Source: Bacteroides sp.
GTDB taxonomy: Bacteria > Bacteroidota > Bacteroidia > Bacteroidales > Muribaculaceae
Direction of reading: 5' to 3'
Assembly (NCBI GenBank): GCA_014802335.1
Contig: JAAVCL010000002.1
Location: 44,589 to 108,588 of the forward strand
DNA length: 64,000 nucleotides
Part shown: positions 19,089 to 26,736 of the stretch, one piece after another
How positions within the stretch are numbered: the first letter of the stretch is position 1
Layout: each line of letters starts with the position of its first letter
Notes under the pieces: model-generated
What the model was told of the DNA's origin: nothing
What the model saw: the letters and a program-made list of their open reading frames with translations, nothing else
The model's database searches: none
Translations under genes and position numbers: made by a program

Positions 19089-19439
19089 CAGACGTGGCAC
19101 GCCCTACATTGGCATCGCTACTATTCATTCCCGGAGGGTCGGTGCGATTCGTTACCGGACCAGTGGCGGTCTCCATTACCGGACCAATGTAGGGACGTGG
19201 CGTGCCACGTCTGGGGAATCACCATACATAATACATCGTCGCAAGGTTCAGACGTGGCACGCCAAGTCCCTACATTGGCGTCGCTCCGATTCATTTCCGG
19301 AGGGTCGTTGCGATTCGTTACCGGACGAGTGGCGGTCCCCATTACCGGACGAGTGTTGGGACGTGGCGTGCCACGTCTGGGGAATCACCATACATAATAC
19401 ATCGTCGCAAGCTTCAGACGTGGCACACCCTACATTGTC
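19089..19439. repeat. Two tandem 160-166-bp units plus a partial third, each with inverted ends
   Basis: Units start at 19089, 19249 and 19415. Each full unit has perfect 15-base inverted ends, CAGACGTGGCACGCC and its reverse complement (19089-19103 with 19199-19213; 19249-19263 with 19365-19379). Pairing extends further through CCCTACATTGG and CCAATGTAGGG. Units are joined by about 35 bases (GAATCACCATACATAATACA onward) that are identical in both copies. The first unit lacks six bases near its left arm. Short frames across it are incidental. Confidence 0.85.
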
Positions 19440-19616
19440 ATCGAAATTTCTCCCTGACATGCAGTTTCCAATTAATAATTACTGTGCTTCTCGGAGAGTA
19501 GGTCAAGATTGAGGAAATTCTTGAGAGCGAGTCAAATCAGGATAACGACCACGATAAATAAAACCTCTATTCGAGTTATATATCTTTAACGATAAAACTC
19601 ATATATCTTTAACTAT

Positions 19617-19673
19617 AAAACGGAGTTATTTTTTGCGAGAATAACATAGTATCGCATAAAACAACTTCGTTTT
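19617..19673. repeat. Long imperfect hairpin sharing an arm with the 14.5-kb element
   Basis: Two 22-base arms (19617-19638 and 19652-19673) pair with three mismatches around a 13-base loop. The right arm, read in reverse, is AAAACGAAGTTGTTTTATGC, close to the AAAACGAAGTTATTTTT arm in 14572-14601. This ties the two sites to one repeat family. Confidence 0.7.
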
Positions 19674-19891
19674 TTTCTTTTGACAACTTAATGACTCATA
19701 CTTTCTATTTTCTCATTTTTTCTAGTTAATTGAACAAACTACACTTAATATTTCTCTAAAATCATATTTTTTATACATAGTGGCTACTTAATACATTATA
19801 TTCTATTGGTCAAAAAGGAATATTTGTGGTGTAATTTACACTTTTTTAAAATTATACTTATGTATACATTATTTATATTAATTTTTTTATT

Positions 19892-19899
19892 TATATTTG
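19892..19899 (+). promoter_or_regulatory. Candidate -7 box for the C10-like lipoprotein gene
   Basis: TATATTTG fits TAnnTTTG and stands 29 bases before the ATG at 19929. The surroundings are so AT-rich that chance matches are likely, and no -33 TTTG is found. Confidence 0.4.
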
Positions 19900-19928
19900 C
19901 ACTTATTAATCAATAAAAAATTTAAAAA

Positions 19929-21167
19929 ATGAATTGCAAATACTTTTTTGTAAGATTATGGATTTTCGTACTAACATCCATGTCTCTATTCTCGTGTACT
20001 TCTTATGAATCGGAGGAATTAATATCAGAACAGAGACTTACACGCGGAGAAAATGAATTAATGTGGAAATCGTATAGTCCTTCACAAGCTATATCCCTTG
20101 CAGATAAAGCATTAGGAAGGGTTTCCAACAAATTAAATATTAGAAAAATTCAACCTGTGATGTTGAATCAAAAGAATTTGTTACCTTCATTAATTTCAGA
20201 TACCATTGCATATATTGTCAACTATGGCGATAATGATGGATTTGTTGTAATCGCAAATGACAATCGTATATCTGAGCCTTTGGCATATAGTGATAAGGGA
20301 AATATTACAAATGATAAAAACAGTCCCTTAAAATATCTTTTCTTTAATAAGATTGAAAAATATTTGGCAGACTATAAGGCTCCAATGTCCTCCTCATCAG
20401 CCAATGTAACCGTCCGTCATTATATAATAGATCCGCAAATAGAAATAGGATTAGGCCCTTGGTATCCATTTAATCAGCTAATATCGAAATACCATCCTAA
20501 TGCCGTTGCAAGCCTAGGATGTGTAGCAGGAGCTGGAATAATTTCAGCATTGAGAGAGGATTTTTATTATCACAACTACCACTACAATTTTAAATCTATC
20601 AATTTCGCATATAATAATAATCTTGAATTTATACCGCACGATCCAGGAGAAATTAACAGTAACATAGACTTACACTATGAGTTTTTATATTCTTACCAAG
20701 GATCTATTGGAGCATATAATCAACTGTTATACAATTTAGGAGAAGATGCAAATGTTGACTATGGAACTGAGGGTGACGGTAAGATACATATAGAATATAC
20801 CCCCCCATTTACTTTAAAAACTCTTTTACAAAGTTTAGAATTTGACACAACCGATTATATTACCAATCAAAGACTCGCACCAATAATTGATTACCTGAAT
20901 AGAGGATACATTTTAGCCATGTTTGGAAAAGGTTATATGTATGACAGTAACGGTGATGAAATATCCAATATATTTACAAAAGGATTTTACACTTGGGCTG
21001 TTGATGGTTGTGACATTATTATTGATGCCAACGGAGAGATAAAAGACGGTATGATTCATTGCGTATGGGGAATCTTTGGAGAAGGAGATGGATTCTTTTC
21101 TGCACCTGTAATTGTCGGAGAAGCTCCAAATAAACTGTATGGAATTGGATATTTCGGTGTAAAATAA
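19929..21167 (+). CDS. C10 (streptopain-like) peptidase homologue, catalytic His apparently lost
   Basis: A lipoprotein signal ends in the lipobox LFSC (Cys23). Residues about 45-140 match the propeptide-like domain that precedes C10 peptidases (AISLADKALG; DNDGFVVIANDNRISEPLAYSDKG). The peptidase part starts near 175 (GPWYPFNQLISKYHP) and keeps the nucleophile Cys198 in LGCVAGAGIISALR, where the family has GCVATAxAQI. The His region, normally (G)HAWVxDG, reads FYTWAVDG, with Tyr354 where His is expected. The Gln of the WxQ segment is also missing. The protein is therefore probably inactive or altered, perhaps binding rather than cutting. The gene is more AT-rich than its neighbours, which suggests separate ancestry. 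Confidence 0.7.
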   Translation: MNCKYFFVRLWIFVLTSMSLFSCTSYESEELISEQRLTRGENELMWKSYSPSQAISLADKALGRVSNKLNIRKIQPVMLNQKNLLPSLISDTIAYIVNYGDNDGFVVIANDNRISEPLAYSDKGNITNDKNSPLKYLFFNKIEKYLADYKAPMSSSSANVTVRHYIIDPQIEIGLGPWYPFNQLISKYHPNAVASLGCVAGAGIISALREDFYYHNYHYNFKSINFAYNNNLEFIPHDPGEINSNIDLHYEFLYSYQGSIGAYNQLLYNLGEDANVDYGTEGDGKIHIEYTPPFTLKTLLQSLEFDTTDYITNQRLAPIIDYLNRGYILAMFGKGYMYDSNGDEISNIFTKGFYTWAVDGCDIIIDANGEIKDGMIHCVWGIFGEGDGFFSAPVIVGEAPNKLYGIGYFGVK

Positions 21168-21227
21168 AAATTAAATTTCATTGATTTTCTAAATTATATA
21201 AAAACCCATATTATAAAAACTAAAGAT

Positions 21228-22085
21228 ATGAGAACAATTTTCAGCGTGTTTTGCGGAATTATTTTAGCAACGTCGCCGGCTCTGGCAGCCGATAGCATCG
21301 AAATGCCCGACAGCCCTTTTAAGGCAGCATCGGAAGAAACGGAATTCACCAACTATATCTGCGAAGGAACAAGATGGGAGATGTTTTATACCGAAGCAAA
21401 GTATGATAATGAAACACATACAAACACTTTCACCGACAAGCGGATGCGCCTATGGCTGGAAGAATCGATCATTATTAATGGCGATAGCTATATGACCTTG
21501 ATGCGTGCCTACGAAACAGACAATTATGAAAACAGCTATCCCATTGCCTATATCCGTTATGACAACGGCAAGGTTTACGAAAGATTCTCCAAGAAACCGG
21601 AGGCAGAGGAGATCTTGCTATATGATTTCAATCTTGATGTAAATGATAGTTGCGTTCTTTATTACGATGAGACTTTTCCGGAGCTAACTGCCGAATGTTC
21701 GGCCATTTCAGAGATAACCAATGAGGGTGGTGTCTTTGAGGTTATGGAAATGAACTTTACCGGCGAACTCTATATTTCTCCCGAAAATGGCGGAGATGGT
21801 TTCGTATCTGATCCTAAATTTGATTATAAAGGCAAAATGAAGTGGATTAAGGGTCTGGGCAGTATCAACGGAATTCTTTCTAATATAGGTAAATTATGGA
21901 AATTAGATGGAATCTATCACGATGACATATTGATCTACAAGCCAACAAATGAAGAACTTGGTGTTTCAGAAATTCCCAATGCGGAGGTTTCAAGACAAAC
22001 AAAAGCCTATCATCTTGACGGCACTCCATTCAGAGAAGGAGATAAAGGAATCTGTATTGAAAATGGTAAAAAAATTATAAAGTGA
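21228..22085 (+). CDS. Secreted protein with Por-like C-terminal tail
   Basis: A signal peptide (residues 1-20, ending ALAA) precedes a mature region with many aromatic and acidic residues and no recognised domain. The last 30 residues (AYHLDGTPFREGDKGICIENG then KKIIK) follow the common Bacteroidales tail YDLxGRRxxxxxKGIYIxNGKK, seen on secreted surface proteins and related to type IX sorting domains. It lies 60 bases after the C10-like gene and may be its partner. Function unknown. Confidence 0.6.
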   Translation: MRTIFSVFCGIILATSPALAADSIEMPDSPFKAASEETEFTNYICEGTRWEMFYTEAKYDNETHTNTFTDKRMRLWLEESIIINGDSYMTLMRAYETDNYENSYPIAYIRYDNGKVYERFSKKPEAEEILLYDFNLDVNDSCVLYYDETFPELTAECSAISEITNEGGVFEVMEMNFTGELYISPENGGDGFVSDPKFDYKGKMKWIKGLGSINGILSNIGKLWKLDGIYHDDILIYKPTNEELGVSEIPNAEVSRQTKAYHLDGTPFREGDKGICIENGKKIIK

Positions 22086-22137
22086 TTCAAAACATAGAAG
22101 GACTAAAATTAAAGAGTGACTAAATGCTTTTTAAAAT

Positions 22138-22171
22138 ATCCCGCCTCGGAAGCTCATTTCCGAAGCGGGAT
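22138..22171. terminator. Bidirectional terminator
   Basis: ATCCCGCCTCGGAA pairs with TTTCCGAAGCGGGAT around a short loop, with one mismatch. It lies between two convergent genes (ending at 22085 and 22225), so it can serve both. Confidence 0.75.
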
Positions 22172-22224
22172 TCTCTATTCTATGTTCTGTATTTTATGTT
22201 CTGTGTTGTTTAAGGCTTTACCAA

Positions 22225-23646
22225 CTAAAGTTTCGGTTTTATAGAAAAGTCCTTGTTTGCAGCCATCAGCGCCGCTATATCATCGTGGTCAGTGCCGGAA
22301 TTCCAGGATTTCGGGGTTAGGATCTTGACTGTGGCGTAAGATATGGCAATTGCAAGGAGATAAGGGAAAATATAGCCGTAGGTGTTGGTGGTCTCGCAAA
22401 GAATGAAGATCGACATAAGGGGCGCATGGATTGTGCCTGCCATGACACATCCCATTCCTATCAGCGCAAAATACCATACGGGGAGCTGCATGCCTAAAAG
22501 GGAATTCATGCTTATACCGAACAAATAGCCCGCCAAGGCACCGGCAAAGAACGTAGGCACGAAATCGCCGGCCACACCACCATTGCTATATGCCGCCGCC
22601 ACCAATATCCCTTTCAGCAGGAGGGCCGCCGCCACACCGACAAACAGCACCCACGAGCCGTTGACATCGGCAAGAATCCCGGCTTCGGTAAATGAATAGG
22701 GGGCACCGTTTACCAGACTCTCGATAACCCCGAAACCCTCGCCGAATAGACATGGCACCATGAATATCCCTATCGACATTATAACGCCCGTGGCGAGTGC
22801 TCCGAGCCAAGGATTGCGGATTGCCATGAAGAGCTTCTGGCTTTTGCTTTTGGTGAAGTTATAATAGATTGAATATAAGCCACAAAAAACACCGAGCAAC
22901 GCCACCCAGCCAAGTGTGGAGGGATCCATCGGCAACTGTCTGATAAATTCTATGTCGAAAGTAAAGTCACTCAGCACGTAGGCCGTAGACGAGGCAAACA
23001 GGCATGCTATGATAAGCGCAAGGACCGAAAGGGTTGAGAACTCCATCTGAAGCACCTCAAGTGCAAAAAGCGCCCCACCCATCGGAGATTTGAAAATGGC
23101 GGAAATACCTGCACCACCTCCTATCGCCACCATAAGTCGCATCCAGTTTTGGGGGAGTCTGAAAAATCTGCCGATATTGCTTGCAAGGGCTGAACCTGCA
23201 AGCGCAGTTGGACCCTCCGAGCCGCCGGAAGCACCGAATCCGATTGTGAGCGAACAGCCGATAACTGAATTGAAGGCCGTGAGAAGACTCATCCTGTAGT
23301 TTCCGGAATCAAGTGTCCGGCGTATGATTTTTGTGCCTTGGGCCACGTTGCCGCGCACCACATATCTCTGGAATATGCTCGTAATCAATATGCCTACAAG
23401 TGGAAAAATAAGAAGTCTGAGATCCGGCTCATCAAGGTTCACCCCAAGTATCAGCACCATCCCTATGAAACTGATGAGGCGCTTAAGGACGGCTGCGGCA
23501 ACCCCGGTAAGGATGCCTATCACAAAAGCAATGAGAATCAGAATCACAGAACCCGGCACATGCCTGCTGAGCCCGCGCAGAAACGCGAGCCGCCAGACAT
23601 TCAGACGGGTATAGAGCCTACTTGTATTTGCTGTTTCTTCTGTCAT
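22225..23646 (-). CDS. ClC family chloride channel or H+/Cl- exchanger
   Basis: The 473-residue membrane protein has about ten or more helices and the ClC selectivity motifs: GASGGSEGPTALAGS (GSGIP/GKxGP equivalents), GGAGISAIFKSPMGGALFALEV and SNGGVAGDFVPTFFAGALAGYLFG. No CBS domains follow the channel; the C-terminal tail is short. The second Glu that separates exchangers from channels could not be assigned by eye. Its start is 33 bases after the amylase stop, and a GTTTAAAC repeat lies between. Confidence 0.88.
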   Translation of the reverse strand: MTEETANTSRLYTRLNVWRLAFLRGLSRHVPGSVILILIAFVIGILTGVAAAVLKRLISFIGMVLILGVNLDEPDLRLLIFPLVGILITSIFQRYVVRGNVAQGTKIIRRTLDSGNYRMSLLTAFNSVIGCSLTIGFGASGGSEGPTALAGSALASNIGRFFRLPQNWMRLMVAIGGGAGISAIFKSPMGGALFALEVLQMEFSTLSVLALIIACLFASSTAYVLSDFTFDIEFIRQLPMDPSTLGWVALLGVFCGLYSIYYNFTKSKSQKLFMAIRNPWLGALATGVIMSIGIFMVPCLFGEGFGVIESLVNGAPYSFTEAGILADVNGSWVLFVGVAAALLLKGILVAAAYSNGGVAGDFVPTFFAGALAGYLFGISMNSLLGMQLPVWYFALIGMGCVMAGTIHAPLMSIFILCETTNTYGYIFPYLLAIAISYATVKILTPKSWNSGTDHDDIAALMAANKDFSIKPKL

Positions 23647-23656
23647 CGGTTATATG

Positions 23657-23678
23657 GAAGTCGTTTAAACTTTTTACG
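23657..23678 (+). repeat. GTTTAAAC-family dispersed repeat
   Basis: Identical over 22 bases to 3668-3689 and in the same orientation on this strand. It fills the gap between the amylase stop and the ClC start on the minus strand. Confidence 0.8.
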
Positions 23679-23679
23679 A

Positions 23680-25548
23680 TCACCAGTTCTGAAGAACCAT
23701 GATCTGACGCGGTGCGAAAGTCATATTTTCCTCTATGGTCACATCGTTGTCTGAAATGATGTCGTGCAGACGGGTGCCGTAGGGCAGAATCTCAAGAGTG
23801 CGCTCCATTGTCACATCAAGGGGTTCATCACGGCCATTCATCATCACCACCACTTTCTTATCGCCCAACTTACGCTCATAGACGTAAAGACCGTTCTGAG
23901 GCATGAAATGTTTCAGCGAGCCTTTGGCCATTATTTCGCGAGCCTCGCCACGGCGCCAGTTGAGAATTTTAGAGAGATAATCCCATGCCTCATTCTGGAT
24001 AGGTGTGCGACCCTCGGCTGTAAAGGCGTTCACCTTATCTCCGGGGAAGCCTCCGGGCATATCGAGACGAACATAGCCGTCGCTACCCTCTTTTGAACCG
24101 TTCATCAGCAGCTCTGTGCCGTAATATAGCTGAGGGATGCCACGCGAAGTCAGCAAGAAGGTCACAGCCTGCTTCCAGTTGCCAAGCGAATCGGGCATTT
24201 CGGCAAGAAAACGATCGGTGTCATGATTATCGAGGAAAGTCAGAATTTTCTGAGGATTGGGGAAGAGAAAATCATTCGACAAATGGTCGTAAACCTTATT
24301 CAGACCACCCCAGGGTGTAGTTTCATCTGCAAAAGCCTGACGTCCATTCAATATATGCCAGAAATCCATAACAGTGGGCAAATGAGTATCGACAGGATTA
24401 AGTTTATTGCCGCTTTGCCAGAAGGCAGAGCCCGCTTCATTTGCATACCAGCACTCGCCCACTATGTTAAAATTGGGATATTCCTTCAGAACATCTTCGG
24501 CCCATTTAGACATTGCATTCATGTCGGCGTATGGATATGTGTCCATTCGGATGCCATCAATTTTCGATGATTCAATCCACCAGATAGAGTTCTGAGTGAG
24601 GTATTTCATCAGATGCGGATTGCGCTGATTAAGATCGGGCATTGAAGGCACGAACCAACCGTTCACCGTATGATCCAGATCATAATCAGACACATAAGGA
24701 TCATGCACTGTCGAGAGACGATAATTTGTCATTACATCCGCTTCGGGGTGATTGAACCAATCTTTTGAAGGAGCATCCTTCATCCATGGATGATTTGAGC
24801 CACTGTGATTGAAAATCATATCCATCACCACTTTCAGTCCTCTGTCATGGGCCTCGCTGATAAGAGTGTTCCACTCGCTGTTCGAGCCGAAACGGGGATC
24901 TATGTTATAATAGTCGGTTGTGGCGTATCCGTGATAACTGCCGCCGGGCATATCATTTTCGAGCACCGGGCAAACCCATATAGCTGTAACACCAAGAGAG
25001 TCAATGTAATCAAGATGATTGCGGATTCCGCGCATGTCACCTCCATGACGGCCGTTGGGATTTTCTCTGTTGGCCCCGACAGGGAATTCAAGTGCGCTCA
25101 TATTAATATCTTTATCCTCGAGTCCTTTAGCAAACCGGTCGGGCATGAGAAGATAAAGCACATCTCCCGCATCAAAACCTCTATAGTCGGTGGCAGCCCG
25201 GTCGCGCGATTTCAGTTCATAGCCGAAATTCTTTTTCTTTCCGTCAAGGGTATAGTCTATTTTCAGCGTGCCGGGTTTCGTTTCAGGATTGATAATCAGG
25301 TAAAGAAATTTATAATTGGGAGAATCAAGTTTCACCTGACTTTCAATGCGCACTCCGGGATAATTTACAGAGAAATCGGCACCCGCAATTCCGGGAGCAT
25401 TAACCGTGAGCTGCAAAGTATCGTTAGCCATTCCCACCCACCAGAAGGGAGGCTCAACATTTATTTTATTTTTTTCTTCGGTTTTAGCTCCCATTACTGA
25501 GGAGGCCGCCGTAAGAAGACCCAAAGCTATTGTAAAAAGTTTTTTCAT
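23680..25548 (-). CDS. SusA-like GH13 alpha-amylase/neopullulanase
   Basis: The start at 25548 gives a signal peptide (MKKLFTIALGLLTAASSVMG); longer frames upstream lack one. An N-terminal cyclomaltodextrinase-type domain (about 30-130, PPFWWVGMANDTLQLTV) precedes the GH13 barrel. Catalytic residues are Asp336 in GIRMDTYPY, Glu365 in IVGECWYA and Asp443 in FLDNHDTDR; MDMIFNHSG is the first conserved region. Family knowledge: SusA is a periplasmic enzyme that cuts maltooligosaccharides and pullulan. No SusCD pair lies nearby. The promoter at 25662-25693 reads into it. It probably acts with the pullulanase at 33429. Confidence 0.9.
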   Translation of the reverse strand: MKKLFTIALGLLTAASSVMGAKTEEKNKINVEPPFWWVGMANDTLQLTVNAPGIAGADFSVNYPGVRIESQVKLDSPNYKFLYLIINPETKPGTLKIDYTLDGKKKNFGYELKSRDRAATDYRGFDAGDVLYLLMPDRFAKGLEDKDINMSALEFPVGANRENPNGRHGGDMRGIRNHLDYIDSLGVTAIWVCPVLENDMPGGSYHGYATTDYYNIDPRFGSNSEWNTLISEAHDRGLKVVMDMIFNHSGSNHPWMKDAPSKDWFNHPEADVMTNYRLSTVHDPYVSDYDLDHTVNGWFVPSMPDLNQRNPHLMKYLTQNSIWWIESSKIDGIRMDTYPYADMNAMSKWAEDVLKEYPNFNIVGECWYANEAGSAFWQSGNKLNPVDTHLPTVMDFWHILNGRQAFADETTPWGGLNKVYDHLSNDFLFPNPQKILTFLDNHDTDRFLAEMPDSLGNWKQAVTFLLTSRGIPQLYYGTELLMNGSKEGSDGYVRLDMPGGFPGDKVNAFTAEGRTPIQNEAWDYLSKILNWRRGEAREIMAKGSLKHFMPQNGLYVYERKLGDKKVVVMMNGRDEPLDVTMERTLEILPYGTRLHDIISDNDVTIEENMTFAPRQIMVLQNW

Positions 25549-25661
25549 TATTTGAAATTTAAAGGTTAATCTTTCCACCTGCCGTGCGGTTATCCGCAGG
25601 ATGATTACAAAACTCCCCAAAGAAGTCTTTTAACCAACTTCTCATTACGCTGTTTTCACAA

Positions 25662-25693
25662 CAAAATTAGTGTTTTATATCCACAATTACAAT
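25662..25693 (-). promoter_or_regulatory. Promoter of the SusA-like gene
   Basis: On the minus strand TAATTTTG (25669-25662) is the -7 box and ATTG (25693-25690) the -33 element, spaced by 20 bases. A long leader of about 105 bases follows, with a TGCGG-TTAT-CCGCA hairpin near 25590. Confidence 0.6.
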
Positions 25694-25714
25694 ATCGTTT
25701 ATACAGGAATTTTG

Positions 25715-25722
25715 TAAATTTG
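25715..25722 (+). promoter_or_regulatory. Candidate -7 box for the GSCFA gene
   Basis: TAAATTTG fits the -7 consensus and stands 34 bases before ATG 25756, divergent from the SusA-like promoter. No clear -33 element. Confidence 0.5.
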
Positions 25723-25755
25723 CACGAAAAAGAATGTTATTCACAACTCACCGTC

Positions 25756-26721
25756 ATGAAACTACGCACTGAAATTGAACCCCGCAAATCTCTTTTTACC
25801 CTCAGGCCGGAATTGCCCATTGTGCTTTTGGGTTCATGCTTTGCCGACAATATGGGCCGAATGTTGAGAAACTGTATGTGGGATGCGCAAAATCCGCTGG
25901 GCGTACTTTTCAATCCACTCTCCATCGCCGCTGCTATCAACGCGTGTCTCTCGGAAAGAGACTCTCACGACTTGTTCGGCGAATCTGTTTTTAAAAGTGG
26001 CGGTGTGTTTCGATCGTGGCTGTCAGACAGTTCCACTGCATCCCTCACAGAAGCGGAAATCCTCGATAAGCTTGCCGAACGGCGGGAACAGTTGATTTCA
26101 CGCCTTGACAGGGGGCGCACTTTATGCGTTACGTTCGGCACATCTTTCGGATATTTTCTCTCGGGGAATCAGAGTTATATAGTGGCCAATTGCCATAAGC
26201 AGCCGGCAAGTGAGTTCACAAGACGCCTGATTGAGCCAACCGAAATAATCGGGACATGGTCAAAACTCATAGACATGCTGACCGCACGGTTCAACGGACT
26301 CAGGATAATATTTACAGTGAGTCCGGTGCGACACGTGCGCGACGGGCTGCACGAGAACACTATTTCTAAATCAATATTACATCTGTCGGTTGACTCACTG
26401 TGCCGAAAGTTTGACAATTGTGAATATTTTCCGGCTTATGAACTTCTGGTGGATGATCTTCGCGATTACCGCTTTTATGCTGACGATATGGTGCATCCCT
26501 CGCAAGTGGCTATCGAATATATCAGGGATAAATTTATTTCCACTTACCTTGACGATGCAGGAAAAGAAATGCTGAGAAAAGGAGAGGAAATCAGCAGGCG
26601 TTTAGCCCACCGCCCCATTATTGCTGACAGTCCGGAAGCACTGCAATTCAAAGAAAAGACGGAAACGATGCTCCGCACATTTCAGACCCGCTATCCACAC
26701 TCACTGAAAATCCATCAATAA
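25756..26721 (+). CDS. GSCFA-domain protein
   Basis: The 321-residue protein carries the defining segment LLGSCFADNMG near residue 22, a Ser-containing GDSL/SGNH-like nucleophile motif, and a later block with the expected catalytic His region (ADDMVHPSQVAIEYI). ATG 25756 is chosen since it starts MKLRTEIEPRKS, the family's usual opening. Family knowledge: GSCFA proteins are SGNH-hydrolase-like, function not settled. No signal peptide is seen, so it is probably cytoplasmic. Confidence 0.85.
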   Translation: MKLRTEIEPRKSLFTLRPELPIVLLGSCFADNMGRMLRNCMWDAQNPLGVLFNPLSIAAAINACLSERDSHDLFGESVFKSGGVFRSWLSDSSTASLTEAEILDKLAERREQLISRLDRGRTLCVTFGTSFGYFLSGNQSYIVANCHKQPASEFTRRLIEPTEIIGTWSKLIDMLTARFNGLRIIFTVSPVRHVRDGLHENTISKSILHLSVDSLCRKFDNCEYFPAYELLVDDLRDYRFYADDMVHPSQVAIEYIRDKFISTYLDDAGKEMLRKGEEISRRLAHRPIIADSPEALQFKEKTETMLRTFQTRYPHSLKIHQ

Positions 26722-26736
26722 GCAGTTGAAAAAAAA

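Larger units (their letters stand above)
18956..19928. other. Repeat-rich AT-rich intergenic region
   Basis: No convincing gene is found in 973 bases. The left third holds tandem units with inverted ends (19089-19439), the middle a long hairpin (19617-19673) preceded by two direct copies of an ATATCTTTAAC-type sequence (about 19578-19620), and the right third is very AT-rich with a GGCTACTTAA motif at 19782 and a promoter-like box at 19892. Confidence 0.7.

Noticed and set aside
19089..19439. A possible CRISPR array
   Set aside because: Only two full units, each 160-166 bases with inverted ends, and no short repeats with unique spacers; no cas genes.
19081..19512. 143-residue frame across the tandem repeats
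   Set aside because: Its translation simply follows the repeat units; no start signal and no protein-like composition.
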